Of a stretch of DNA of 64,000 bases, positions 25,041 to 32,911 are shown in pieces. This DNA is from Pyrobaculum neutrophilum V24Sta. GTDB taxonomy: Archaea > Thermoproteota > Thermoprotei > Thermoproteales > Thermoproteaceae. The stretch is taken from contig NC_010525.1 in the NCBI RefSeq assembly GCF_000019805.1, forward strand, positions 434,001 to 498,000. The letters run 5' to 3'. How positions within the stretch are numbered: the stretch's first letter is position 1; each line of letters begins with the position of its first letter. A program made the position numbers and the translations under genes. The notes below the pieces were generated by a model. It was not told the origin of the DNA and did not search any database. It saw only the letters and a list, made by a program, of their open reading frames with translations.

Positions 25041-25075
25041 ACAACAAGTCTCGCCCTTTAGGGCAGGGAGCACGG
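25041..25075 (-). mobile_element. Terminal hairpin resembling an IS605-group end, inside a HEPN gene
   Basis: On the minus strand CTCCCTGCCCTAAAGGGCGA carries a GCCC-TAAA-GGGC hairpin (25053-25064) and is followed by GACTTGTTG, a form seen at ends of archaeal IS605-group elements. The HEPN reading frame to its left loses similarity exactly here, suggesting an insertion point. Sequence down to about 24700 has no transposase gene, so it would be a remnant or a non-autonomous element. Confidence 0.4.
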
Positions 25076-25395
25076 TCGTCTCAGCCTCTTCGTATATTAC
25101 GGGCAGATATCGGGAGGCTATGTAGGCCTCCTCGAGCCTTGCTACGTAGTGAAGGTAGGCGATGTTGTTTACCAGCTCCAGCGCTTGGGGCTCCACCTCG
25201 CCGAGCTCCCTAATGAGCCTCCTCAGCGAGTGCGTCCTTGGGTAGCCGCCCTTCTTCAGCAGGAGCTTGTACTTGAGGATGAGCTGGCAGTACTGCTCTA
25301 GGCTGAAGGCGGGGCGTATTCGCCCTCCTCGATCAGTCTCTGGGCGTTTTTCAAAAAGGCGTGCTTCTGAGGAGCTCCGCCTCCTCGAAGGACAT
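25076..25395 (-). pseudogene. HEPN-domain toxin gene, broken by frameshifts and an insertion
   Basis: An ATG at 25395, about 25 nt after a TATA box, starts MSFEEAELLR. A shift near 25361 gives HAFLKNAQRLIEEGEYA, and a second near 25318 gives AFSLEQYCQLILKYKLLLKKGGYPRTHSLRRLI. The chain continues NNIAYLHYVARLEEAYIASRYLP until similarity stops at the IS-like hairpin. Joined, these match the intact HEPN protein at 26445-26819 (EQAVQLALKYVLAREAGYFPHTHSLRRLF and YIGARYLP). So the HEPN partner of the MNT gene at 24379 has been destroyed. Confidence 0.75.
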
Positions 25396-25489
25396 GTGGG
25401 AGGAGTTTTTATGTAAAAAAGTCTCGTCGACTGTGTGGCCGTCCCGGGCTGTATAAGAGGGTTGTGGGCTGTGGACTGCCGCGCGACGG

Positions 25490-25933
25490 CTAGGTCTGCC
25501 TAGTCTTCAGCAGCTCCATTAAGAGGCGCTGTATCTCCAGCAGGGTCTTCTGCACGTCGTCTAAGCGGGCGCTTGGGGCGTCAATCCTCCTAGACAGCTC
25601 AGCCGCCACCGCGTCAATCCGCTTGTTTGTCTCATCAATTCTCTTGTTTGTCTCGTCGATTCTCTTGTTGGTTTCGTCGATTCTTCTGCTTAGGCTCTCC
25701 GCCACCGTGTCTATACGCTTGTTTGTTTCGTCGATTCTCTTGTTCATTTCCTCCATCCTCTGCTCCAGCCGCGCTATTTCGCCTCTTATCCCTCCCAGCT
25801 CGTTTACGATGGTGCCGAGGTATAGGAGGGAGATGTCCTTCGTGGTGAGCTTTTTGCCTTCCTTGAGCTTCTCCACTACCTTGTCCACAGCTATCCTGAG
25901 AGCCTCCTGAGCAACAGGCGCCATGGAGTCCAT
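25490..25933 (-). CDS. Coiled-coil protein with RIDETNK heptad-like repeats
   Basis: A 147-residue protein. Residues 1-45 form a helical head (MDSMAPVAQEALRIAVDK..DISLLYLGTIVNELGGI). Then a long coiled coil carries four perfect and several imperfect copies of the 7-residue unit RIDETNK, ending in DVQKTLLEIQRLLMELLK. ATG 25933 lies about 25 nt after a TATATAAA-type box (25953-25963). A frameshifted copy with the same promoter and 5' flank lies at 38228-38621. Function is unknown; similar coiled coils act as oligomerisation or tether modules. Confidence 0.75.
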   Translation of the reverse strand: MDSMAPVAQEALRIAVDKVVEKLKEGKKLTTKDISLLYLGTIVNELGGIRGEIARLEQRMEEMNKRIDETNKRIDTVAESLSRRIDETNKRIDETNKRIDETNKRIDAVAAELSRRIDAPSARLDDVQKTLLEIQRLLMELLKTRQT

Positions 25934-26088
25934 AGTACACCCCCCACGGCCACATATAAACATAACGCAGAGGAGGCCGGCGAAGAGGAGGAAGAGACGG
26001 GAGGCCGCCTTTATAAGCCGCTGTAGGACCGGGCTGAGGCGGCTCCTGCGGCGGCCGGGGACTATGGGCGCTGGGGGACGCGCCGCGG

Positions 26089-26454
26089 CTAGCATATTTC
26101 GGCTTTTGCGTCGATGAACCTGCTGTACCACTCTGCGTATTGTCTTGGCGTTGCGTAGTGGAATTCGAAGGGGGCCGCGTAGTCGCCTATGGCTTCTCTG
26201 AGGGCTGTGTTTATCTTGGCTCTCTCCGTAGGGTCTTGGGGAGCCTTCTCGCTGATGATTAAGATGTCTATGTCGCTGTCTGGCGTCCAGTCGCCTCTTA
26301 CGACGCTGCCGAACACCACGACTCGGGCGTCGCCTAGGTGTCTGCGCGCCTCTCTACATATCTCCGCGGCGTAGGTCCTCCAGTTCTCTAGGTACTTCCT
26401 CCTCCGCATGGCCGCCTCTAGCCACGGGGGCCGGCGGGGCTCCTCTAGCCGCAT
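26089..26454 (-). CDS. MNT-type nucleotidyltransferase, antitoxin of a HEPN/MNT pair
   Basis: A 121-residue protein: VVVFGSVVRGDWTPDSDIDILII has the full GS-x10-D-x-D motif, and FEFHYATPRQYAEWYSRFID is the MNT tail. The ATG at 26454 lies inside the end of the HEPN gene (10-nt overlap), the standard type VII toxin-antitoxin arrangement. In that family MntA transfers AMP to tyrosines of the HepT toxin and silences it. No frameshift is seen. Confidence 0.87.
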   Translation of the reverse strand: MRLEEPRRPPWLEAAMRRRKYLENWRTYAAEICREARRHLGDARVVVFGSVVRGDWTPDSDIDILIISEKAPQDPTERAKINTALREAIGDYAAPFEFHYATPRQYAEWYSRFIDAKAEIC

Positions 26455-26819
26455 GCCCTCTTCACCAGCTCTTTCGCAACTTCTAGAAGTCCCTCGGCGA
26501 CGTCTCTGGCGTATCTGCGCGGTAGATACCGGGCGCCTATGTAGGCGTCTTCCATCACCTCGAAGGCGTATCTGTGCTCCACGTAGAGGTCCCACAGATC
26601 CGGCCTCACCTCTCTAGCCTCTTCAAAGAGCCTCCTCAGCGAGTGCGTATGTGGGAAGTAGCCCGCCTCCCTCGCCAGCACGTACTTGAGCGCCAGCTGT
26701 ACCGCCTGCTCGCAGTGGAAGGCGGCGATGTCCACCCTTCCGGCTCTAAGGTCATCTTCGGCGGCTTCTAAAAAGGCGAAGGCCCTCTCTCTGAGAATCT
26801 CCACCTCCTCTCTACCCAC
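26445..26819 (-). CDS. HEPN-domain protein of a HEPN/MNT pair
   Basis: A 124-residue four-helix protein: AFAFLEAAEDDLRAGRVDIAAFHCEQAVQLALKYVL, then THSLRRLFEE and EDAYIGARYLPRRY. It matches the archaeal HEPN family (PF05168). The RX4-6H RNase motif is not obvious; ARYLPRRY stands where HepT has its RX4HXY, so catalysis may be lost or divergent. The start is GTG 26819, about 24 nt after the TATA box TTATAAATA. It is followed by the MNT gene with a short overlap. Confidence 0.85.
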   Translation of the reverse strand: MGREEVEILRERAFAFLEAAEDDLRAGRVDIAAFHCEQAVQLALKYVLAREAGYFPHTHSLRRLFEEAREVRPDLWDLYVEHRYAFEVMEDAYIGARYLPRRYARDVAEGLLEVAKELVKRACG

Positions 26820-27070
26820 GCCTCAGCCGGGAGTCGGCTATTTATAACTACAGTAGCCTTGGACGGCGCGCGGCCCGCACGCGCCTCCTCTGCGCAACGG
26901 GCGGCATCGCAGCGCTTAACGGCTCGGAGCCCGGGCCCTCGGGAAGCGCCGGCCGCGGCCAGTCCGCGGGGGTTTTGTGCAAGGCCTCCCCCGGCCGCCG
27001 GCGGCCGTTTGGCTTAACGTCTCTGGGGCCGGCGGAGGCGTGGAGATTTGGGGGGCCGCGGTTGGGTGCC

Positions 27071-27604
27071 TTAGGCGAGCTGTCTCTTCACCTCGCCCAG
27101 CGCCTTTTCCAGCTCCTCTGTCCACTTGGCTCTTGTCTTTATGGCGTCGACAAGCCCGACCAGCTCGCGTATCAACGTGACGACGTCTCTCGCCGCCTCC
27201 TCCCTAGAAGAGTACTTGGAGTACTCGCCGGCGGGGTCCGGCCCGTGGTGCTGGTAGTCGTGGAGGTGAAGCGCTCTGTCTGTCCAGAGAGAAAGACCCA
27301 CGTGGCCTACCTCCTCCAGCATCTGCGAAAGCCCCTTCATCCTCCCCGTCGGCACCCCGGGCACAGCCCTCGACACAAGCCAGCGCCTCTCCTCTTCGCT
27401 CTTGGCGGCGGCCTTTAGCTTCTCGAGCTCAAGCCTTAGGAGGGCTGCCATGTACGCCCTCCACGCCTGGAAGGCCTTCCCCGCCGCATTTCTCACGAGG
27501 CCGCGTTGTAGGAAGTCAAGGGCTAGCTTGGCCTCGACGAGAGCCTCAAGAAGACGCGCCGCGACGTACCCCTCCTCCGTGGGCCTAGGAAGGGGTCTCT
27601 CCAA
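27071..27604 (-). CDS. PaREP1 family protein
   Basis: A 177-residue helical protein: EEGYVAARLLEALVEAKLALDFLQRGLVRNAAGKAFQAWRAY is the PaREP1 hallmark, a HEPN-like helix pair. It continues with a basic middle and a C-terminal helix. The start codon is TTG 27604, supported by a TATA box TTTTAAAC about 23 nt upstream. PaREP1 proteins are abundant in Pyrobaculum; function is unknown, though HEPN similarity suggests links to RNA cleavage or toxin systems. Gene order gives no partner here. Confidence 0.8.
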   Translation of the reverse strand: MERPLPRPTEEGYVAARLLEALVEAKLALDFLQRGLVRNAAGKAFQAWRAYMAALLRLELEKLKAAAKSEEERRWLVSRAVPGVPTGRMKGLSQMLEEVGHVGLSLWTDRALHLHDYQHHGPDPAGEYSKYSSREEAARDVVTLIRELVGLVDAIKTRAKWTEELEKALGEVKRQLA

Positions 27605-27799
27605 AAACTTCGGCTGACACCGTTTAAAATTACGAGTGTTTTTATAACTTCGTCGATTTCTAGCTTCTGGTTCGGGTTCCGTCTAAGCGGCGCCGGCTGG
27701 GCTTTGGGCGCGCTTCCGTGGCCGCGGGGGGACGGCCACCCGCGCTACCGGGCGCGGGCCGAGGCAACGCCTCTGTGGTGCCGCTTGGCTGTTGGGGGC

Positions 27800-28114
27800 T
27801 CAGCCGTAGGTCTTTACGCCTGTCTCCGCCAGTGCTCTGTCTACCTCGGCGGGGTTTCTGTCCCACCTCTCTACCTCTACGTCGATCCCCCATATGCCGT
27901 GGTCGTCGGCGTATATGACGAAGGTGCCGCGGCCTACGAGGACTCGCCGCGGCTCGCCGGTCCTAAGCCTCAGCCCCAGCGCCTCCGCCCGCCTGTCGTG
28001 CCACACGTCTGCTACACAGGCGGGGGTCTGTCCGCCTGCGGGCTCCGTGGGGGGCGGCGGGGCGTTCGTCACGGTGGTGTAGACCCTCGGCTCGGGCGTG
28101 GCCACGGGGGACAT
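27800..28114 (-). CDS. Small hypothetical protein
   Basis: A 104-residue protein with a Pro/Thr-rich N-terminus (residues 1-30) followed by a compact beta-rich part (RRVLVGRGTFVIYADDHGIWGIDVEVERWDRNP). The ATG at 28114 lies about 23 nt after a TATA element (TTTATAAAAA), consistent with a leaderless transcript, which supports a real gene. There is no membrane segment or known motif. It is a single-gene unit. Confidence 0.6.
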   Translation of the reverse strand: MSPVATPEPRVYTTVTNAPPPPTEPAGGQTPACVADVWHDRRAEALGLRLRTGEPRRVLVGRGTFVIYADDHGIWGIDVEVERWDRNPAEVDRALAETGVKTYG

Positions 28115-28207
28115 GCCTATGGCTACTTGAATTTTTATAAATCTATCCGACTGGCTGTTGCTACTGAGGGCGGCCGGGGGTTCCAGTGGTTGATCTTCAC
28201 GTTCTCA

Positions 28208-28978
28208 TTATGGTTTTAGTGCCTTGATTATTGTGTATATCCCCACTGCGGCTAGGACTGCGGCGTAGGCTATTGCGATTTTTTCGCGGGGGGTTTTGGC
28301 AGCTACTGCCACGCCTGCTGCTCCTCCTGCCACTCCTCCCGCGAGGTATGCTAGGGAGATGAGGGGGTCTAGGTAGCCGCTTGTGGCGTATTCGGCGGCG
28401 GTGGTTAAGCCGAAGGCGGCGACCGCGGCTAGGGAGGTGCCGACTGCCCTCTTGACGTCTAGGCCTGCCCACATGAGTGCCGGCGCCACTAGGAAGCCTC
28501 CGCCGATTCCGAGGAAGCCGGAGAGGAAGCCGACGGCCGCGCCTCCCGCCCCGGCCTTAGCGAGGTTTAGCTGCCGGCCTCCGGCGGCTCTGCGTTTTAG
28601 GACCCAGATGGAGAGGGCTACCATGGCGGCGCCGAGGGCGGCGAGGAGGACCTCGCCGCGGGTGGCTTTGCCGAGCCACGCGCCTGCCCAGGCCGCTGGG
28701 ACGCCGGCGGCGGAGAAGACGGCGGCTCCCCTCGGCGATACGTTGCCTCTGCGCCAGTGCATGAGGAAGTTGGCTAGGGCGTTGGCGCCCACAGCAAGCG
28801 CCGTGGAGCCGACGGCGAGGTGGACGGCTGTGTTGAGGTCGGTCAACGTGGCCAGCCCCGCGAAGTAGAGGAGGAGGGGTATGGCCAGGATGGAGCCGCC
28901 GCCCCCGATGACCCCCAGGACGAAGCCCACTGCCGCCCCCGAGATCGCTGAGGCGGCGTATAGCCAGGCCGGCCACAT
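28208..28978 (-). CDS. TauE/SafE family (DUF81) membrane transporter
   Basis: A 256-residue protein with about eight membrane helices in two similar halves. Each half has the glycine-rich motif of the family: GFVLGVIGGGGSILAIPLLL near the start and GFLSGFLGIGGGFLVAPALM in the middle. Members export sulfite, sulfoacetate or other small anions. ATG 28978 is chosen because the shared TATA block at 28996-29012 is about 25 nt away; the 26 upstream in-frame residues would overlap that promoter. The substrate is unknown. Confidence 0.85.
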   Translation of the reverse strand: MWPAWLYAASAISGAAVGFVLGVIGGGGSILAIPLLLYFAGLATLTDLNTAVHLAVGSTALAVGANALANFLMHWRRGNVSPRGAAVFSAAGVPAAWAGAWLGKATRGEVLLAALGAAMVALSIWVLKRRAAGGRQLNLAKAGAGGAAVGFLSGFLGIGGGFLVAPALMWAGLDVKRAVGTSLAAVAAFGLTTAAEYATSGYLDPLISLAYLAGGVAGGAAGVAVAAKTPREKIAIAYAAVLAAVGIYTIIKALKP

Positions 28979-28995
28979 GGGGGGCGCCTCCTCCC

Positions 28996-29012
28996 CTACA
29001 TAAATATTTTTA
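28996..29012. promoter_or_regulatory. Bidirectional TATA block between tauE-like and fkbM-like genes
   Basis: ACATAAATATTTTTAAT-like sequence can be read as a TATA box on both strands. The minus-strand start (28978) and the plus-strand start (29034) are each about 25 nt from it, so the two genes share overlapping core promoters and should compete for or share TBP binding. Confidence 0.6.
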
Positions 29013-29033
29013 ATGGCGGCCTCGGCCTCGGCC

Positions 29034-29822
29034 ATGTTCCGCGGGTTGTCGGCCACCGCCAGGTCGATGGGGCTGGGCGCCGTGTTTAGGGAGGCGGCCC
29101 GGAGGGCCTTGGGCGTGTCCTACACGTGGCGTGGGGTTAGGGTGGACTCCACTGCTCTATTTCGTCTGCTGAGGCGGCTGGCCTCGGCTGGCCACGTGGT
29201 GTGGGGGGAGGGGGGCTATGTCTACGTGCGGCCTAGGTGGACGAGGTACGTCCTGAGGGTGCCGCGGGGGGACGCCGGCCTGCTGACGGTCCTCCTCGAG
29301 GATCTGGAGGGGATGTACCGGGCGTCGGCGAGGCGTGTGCTCGACGTGGGGGCCTACATCGGCGAGACGGCCCTCCTCTTCGCAGAGAGGGGGGCCGAGA
29401 GGGTCTACGCCTACGAGCCCGTGCCCAAGTTCTTCTCTGTCCTCAGAGACGTGGTGGAGTACAACGGCCTCGGGGGCGTCGTCGAGATGTACAACCTGGG
29501 CGTGGGAGGGGGCGGGCGCATACGCGTGGGGCTGGAGGGGCCTGGCACGGGGCTCCGCGAGGGGGATCTGGAGATCGCCACCATGCCCTGGGGGGAGGTG
29601 CTGAGGCGGCACGGCGTCGACCTGGCTAAGGTGGACTGCGAGGGCTGCGAGTGGTGGCTCATGGCCCAGCCCTGTGAGGTGCTGAGGTCCGTCCCCCAGT
29701 GGCTTGTGGAGATCCACGGCCCGGCGGCGCCCCTCATCGAGAAGTTCTCGGGTTGCGGGTTTTCTGGGGTGAAGGTGGCGGATTTGGCTTATTTGATTTC
29801 TCTCTACCGCCTCTCCCTATGA
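29034..29822 (+). CDS. FkbM family SAM-dependent methyltransferase
   Basis: A 262-residue protein. RVLDVGAYIGETALLFAERGA is SAM motif I, VYAYEPVPKFF is motif II, and LAKVDCEGCEWWLM is the FkbM signature. FkbM enzymes methylate hydroxyls of sugars or polyketides, and here the surroundings are glycan genes. I start at ATG 29034, about 26 nt after the shared TATA block; ATG 29013 lies too close to it for a leaderless transcript. The stop overlaps the convergent GT2 gene by 6 bp. Confidence 0.85.
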   Translation: MFRGLSATARSMGLGAVFREAARRALGVSYTWRGVRVDSTALFRLLRRLASAGHVVWGEGGYVYVRPRWTRYVLRVPRGDAGLLTVLLEDLEGMYRASARRVLDVGAYIGETALLFAERGAERVYAYEPVPKFFSVLRDVVEYNGLGGVVEMYNLGVGGGGRIRVGLEGPGTGLREGDLEIATMPWGEVLRRHGVDLAKVDCEGCEWWLMAQPCEVLRSVPQWLVEIHGPAAPLIEKFSGCGFSGVKVADLAYLISLYRLSL

Positions 29823-30815
29823 GGGGGCGGCGCCGTACATCTTCCTGAGGCTTCTCTCGGCGAGTCTGCGGCGGCCTACTATTGGGGCTATGGCTATCCC
29901 CGCTATTGTCCGCCAGCTCACTGGGTGGGCTTTTGTGGCTTTTGCAACGATTAGCCTCGCCAGGAGTTTGGCCGTCGATACTTTGTACGCTTTGTCGCAT
30001 TTATAGAGGGCGTTGTATATGTAGACGTATTTGGCGTGGTCTACGTAGTTCCTGAGGACGGCCTTCCTCACGTTTTTGTCCTTTACCGCGTGGAGGAGGG
30101 TTTCGGCGTCTATCGCGTCTTTGTTTCGGGTGCAGACCACCTTTGGGAGGTCGCCTACGCCCTGCATGTGGGAGGCGCCTCCTCCGACGCGGTAGTAGGT
30201 GAGCTTGTTGGGTATGTGTAGCGCCGTGCCGTAGGCGGCTGCCAGCGCCAGTAGGGAGAAGTCGAGCATGATCTCCAGCCTGCTGAGCACGTGGATTACC
30301 TCCTGTAGCAGGTCTCTGTGGGCGGCCCAGGAGGAGAGGTTGTGGTGTAGGAGGGGGTACCTCTCCACCAGCGTGAAGATGTTTTCTCTCCCTACCTCCA
30401 CCTCGGCGGGCGGCTGCCCCGCGGCGTAGCTCCTCGCGGCTGGGTGCTGATCCGCCGGGTTTCCCCCCTCGTCTATGTAGTGTTGCATGTGGTGGAGGGC
30501 GGCCGGCCTCCTCCTCGTGAAGATCCTCTCCACCGTCTGTAGCTTCTCTGGGTGGAAGAGGTCGTCGTCTTCTAGGAAGGCGACGACGTCTCCCTCGGCC
30601 GCCTTGATCCCCGCCGCTACGGCCTCGCCCAGCTTGTCCGTCTTTGTCTCAAGCGCGTAGACGGGGTAGCCCCTTAGCTTGTCGACGTCGTCGGCCACTA
30701 CAACAACGGCGTCTGGCCTTCTGGTCTGCCTTAGGGCGGACTCAACCGCTTGGGGAAGGTAGCTGTAGCGCCTGTATGCCCTGACGACAACGGCGATCTT
30801 TATCTTCACGCCCAT
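29817..30815 (-). CDS. GT2 family glycosyltransferase, GC-rich homologue of 1594-2580
   Basis: A 332-residue GT2 enzyme: IAVVVRAYRRYSYLPQAVESAL, then FLEDDDLFHPEKLQ (DxD). The whole chain aligns with the AT-rich GT2 protein of the first cluster, including LHHNLSS and the closing IVGRRRLAERSLRKM. It presumably transfers a similar sugar in this second glycan locus. ATG 30815 lies about 24 nt after a TATA element (CCTAAAAGCC on the minus strand, near 30837). Convergent to the FkbM gene. Confidence 0.85.
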   Translation of the reverse strand: MGVKIKIAVVVRAYRRYSYLPQAVESALRQTRRPDAVVVVADDVDKLRGYPVYALETKTDKLGEAVAAGIKAAEGDVVAFLEDDDLFHPEKLQTVERIFTRRRPAALHHMQHYIDEGGNPADQHPAARSYAAGQPPAEVEVGRENIFTLVERYPLLHHNLSSWAAHRDLLQEVIHVLSRLEIMLDFSLLALAAAYGTALHIPNKLTYYRVGGGASHMQGVGDLPKVVCTRNKDAIDAETLLHAVKDKNVRKAVLRNYVDHAKYVYIYNALYKCDKAYKVSTAKLLARLIVAKATKAHPVSWRTIAGIAIAPIVGRRRLAERSLRKMYGAAPS

Positions 30816-30883
30816 CGGGAGCGGGCGGCTTTTAGGCTTTACTGAGCCCGTCAACTTTTTAATGGGGGTCGGCAGTCGCCTGC

Positions 30884-31951
30884 GTGGGCTGGCCGCGGGT
30901 GTCTATCCTCTGGCTTAACTACAACAGCGGCAGATTCTTGGACGTCGTTCTCGACTCTCTCAGGGGGGTGGCGGAGCTCGACTACCCGGACTACGAGCTG
31001 GTTGTCGTGGACAACGGCTCCACCGACGGGAGCAACAGGGCGGTTAGGGAGTTCGTAGAGAGGTGGAGGGGGAGGGGCGGCAGGGCTAAGTTCATCCAGC
31101 TGGATAGGAACCTGGGCTTTACGGGCGGCAACAACGTCGCCTTTAGGGCGAGGGACAGGGAGAGCAAATACGTCGTTCTGCTGAACAACGACGCGGTTCC
31201 CGAGCCCGGGAGCTTGAGGACCCTGGTCGAGTACCTGGAGAGGGACGGGAGGCTGGGGGCGTGTCAGGGGGTGGTGGTGAAGTACGGCGACCCCTCCGTG
31301 GTAGACACCGCGGGTGATTTCCTCGACGAGTTGCTCCGCCCCATGGCTCTTTTCGAGGGGAGGAGGGGGCAGCCCCTCTCCAGGCCCATCTACATCACCT
31401 ACCCCGACGGCTCCTACTCTATCTACCGGGTGGAGGCCGTGAGGAGGGCGGTGGGTGGAGAGAGGCTTTTTGACGACTGGGCTTTTGCCTATTTTGACGA
31501 CAACGTGCTTGGGCTTAGGCTCTGGAACGCCGGCTACAGGGTCATCTCCGTCCCCGTGGTGGCCGGGAGACACAGGAGGAGCGCCACCTTCGGCTGGGCT
31601 AGCCCCTTCCAGCTGTACCACGCCTTCAAGGGGAAGATAGCCCTCCTCAGAATCACCAACCTCCGGCGTAGGCGGCTGGTGTGGGCGTTCTACGCCAAGG
31701 TGTTGGCTAGGCACACGCTGGTGCCTCAGTACGCCAGGCTGGCGTGGAAGGCCTACATAGACGGGTGGCGCCTGGGCGGCAGACTGGCAAAGGCCGGCGC
31801 GGTGCTTGACATCTACAAGGCCCCTGTGGTGAAGCTCGACGCTGGCGACATCTACATGGCGCTGTTTAGGCGGGCGAGCCTCCTCCGCGTGTTGGGGGAG
31901 GAGAGGCTTCTAAGGCTTATTAGAGGTGGCGTGTTGACCTACGTGGGTTGA
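30884..31951 (+). CDS. GT2 family glycosyltransferase (rhamnosyltransferase-like)
   Basis: A 355-residue protein. VSILWLNYNSGRFLDVVLDSL and VVVDNGSTDGSNRAV are GT2 motifs, LLNNDAVPEPGSL is the DxD-like site, and FAYFDDNVLGLRLWNAGY matches the WbbL-type acceptor region. The C-terminal ~100 residues are basic and amphipathic. The start is GTG 30884, about 25 nt after the TATA-like CTTTTTAATG (30855-30864). The divergent GT2 gene begins 68 bp away with its own TATA. Confidence 0.85.
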   Translation: MGWPRVSILWLNYNSGRFLDVVLDSLRGVAELDYPDYELVVVDNGSTDGSNRAVREFVERWRGRGGRAKFIQLDRNLGFTGGNNVAFRARDRESKYVVLLNNDAVPEPGSLRTLVEYLERDGRLGACQGVVVKYGDPSVVDTAGDFLDELLRPMALFEGRRGQPLSRPIYITYPDGSYSIYRVEAVRRAVGGERLFDDWAFAYFDDNVLGLRLWNAGYRVISVPVVAGRHRRSATFGWASPFQLYHAFKGKIALLRITNLRRRRLVWAFYAKVLARHTLVPQYARLAWKAYIDGWRLGGRLAKAGAVLDIYKAPVVKLDAGDIYMALFRRASLLRVLGEERLLRLIRGGVLTYVG

Positions 31952-31990
31952 CCACCGCCAACACTTTTAAGGCCGGCCCCTGGGGTTGCC

Positions 31991-32911
31991 GTGGTGGTGG
32001 TCGCCATGATTACGAAGAATTCTCTGAGCCGGCTTGGGGACCGGCTTGGCGTTGTGCTGGAGTCCACTCTGCAGATCCCCTATAGGACCTTCGTGTTGGT
32101 GGACGATTCGACGGATGACACGGCGAAGTACGTGGAGGGGAGGTTGGGGGGCCTGAGGGAGGTGGTGGTGTTGAGGAGCCGGGCGGCCAGGCCCACTAGA
32201 GCCACGGCGCGTCAAGCCGCGGTGGACTACTTCCTCCAATATACCAGCGACGAGTGGCTTATGTTTATAGACGACGACGTTGTCCTACGCAGCGGGTGGT
32301 GGGAGGAGGCGCAGAGGTATATGGCGGAGCCTAGGGTTGGGCTCATATGGGGCGTCGATTTTACGACGTATTGGGGGAGCAGGCTCGCCTACCTGAGGGC
32401 TAGGGGGGTGGACGTTGTGGAGTACGCAATTAAGAGGTTCAACGTGAGGGGGGGTCTACACGACACGTTGCTGAGGCGCGGGGCTATAGAGGGTCTTAGG
32501 CTACCTCCGTGGCTGAACGTGTACGAAGACGCGTGGGTGAAGAAGTACGTGGAGTGTAGGGGGTTCGAGGCGAGGGTTGTAAGAACGGGGGCCGATCATC
32601 TAAGGGCCGAGGGGGGTTCTGGGTACAGCGCCAAGGATTTCCTCTTGGCGTCGTATGTCGACGGGATACTGAGGCTGGAGGGGGTGACGTATCTATCTCT
32701 TCTGAAGTCCCTCCTGGGTCTCCCCGCCTATCTCTACTACGGCTGGAGGAGCGGCTACGGCGGGCTGGAGCAGTGGAGGGCCCGCGTTGTATATAAATAC
32801 AACGCGCTGAGGGCGCGTAGGAGGTGTAGATGGGAGACATGCCGGCTTCTGCTAGACCCTGACCTACATGAGGAGCTGGCGCGTTGCCTCCCCCGGGAGG
32901 TCACGGCTTGA
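31991..32911 (+). CDS. GT2 family glycosyltransferase
   Basis: A 306-residue GT-A protein: VVVAMITKNSLSRLG, FVLVDDSTDDTAKYV, and MFIDDDVVLRSGWWEEAQ (DxD). NVYEDAWVKKYVE later is a typical acceptor-site Glu-Asp. The start is GTG 31991, with a TATA-like CACTTTTAAG about 26 nt upstream. Its 3' end overlaps the convergent gene at 32901 by 11 bp. Donor unknown. Confidence 0.83.
   Translation: MVVVAMITKNSLSRLGDRLGVVLESTLQIPYRTFVLVDDSTDDTAKYVEGRLGGLREVVVLRSRAARPTRATARQAAVDYFLQYTSDEWLMFIDDDVVLRSGWWEEAQRYMAEPRVGLIWGVDFTTYWGSRLAYLRARGVDVVEYAIKRFNVRGGLHDTLLRRGAIEGLRLPPWLNVYEDAWVKKYVECRGFEARVVRTGADHLRAEGGSGYSAKDFLLASYVDGILRLEGVTYLSLLKSLLGLPAYLYYGWRSGYGGLEQWRARVVYKYNALRARRRCRWETCRLLLDPDLHEELARCLPREVTA

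Noticed and set aside
26992-27007. 16-bp perfect palindrome CGGCCGCCGGCGGCCG
   Set aside because: Made only of G and C in a very GC-rich gap, so it is likely by composition; no nearby start or conserved partner.
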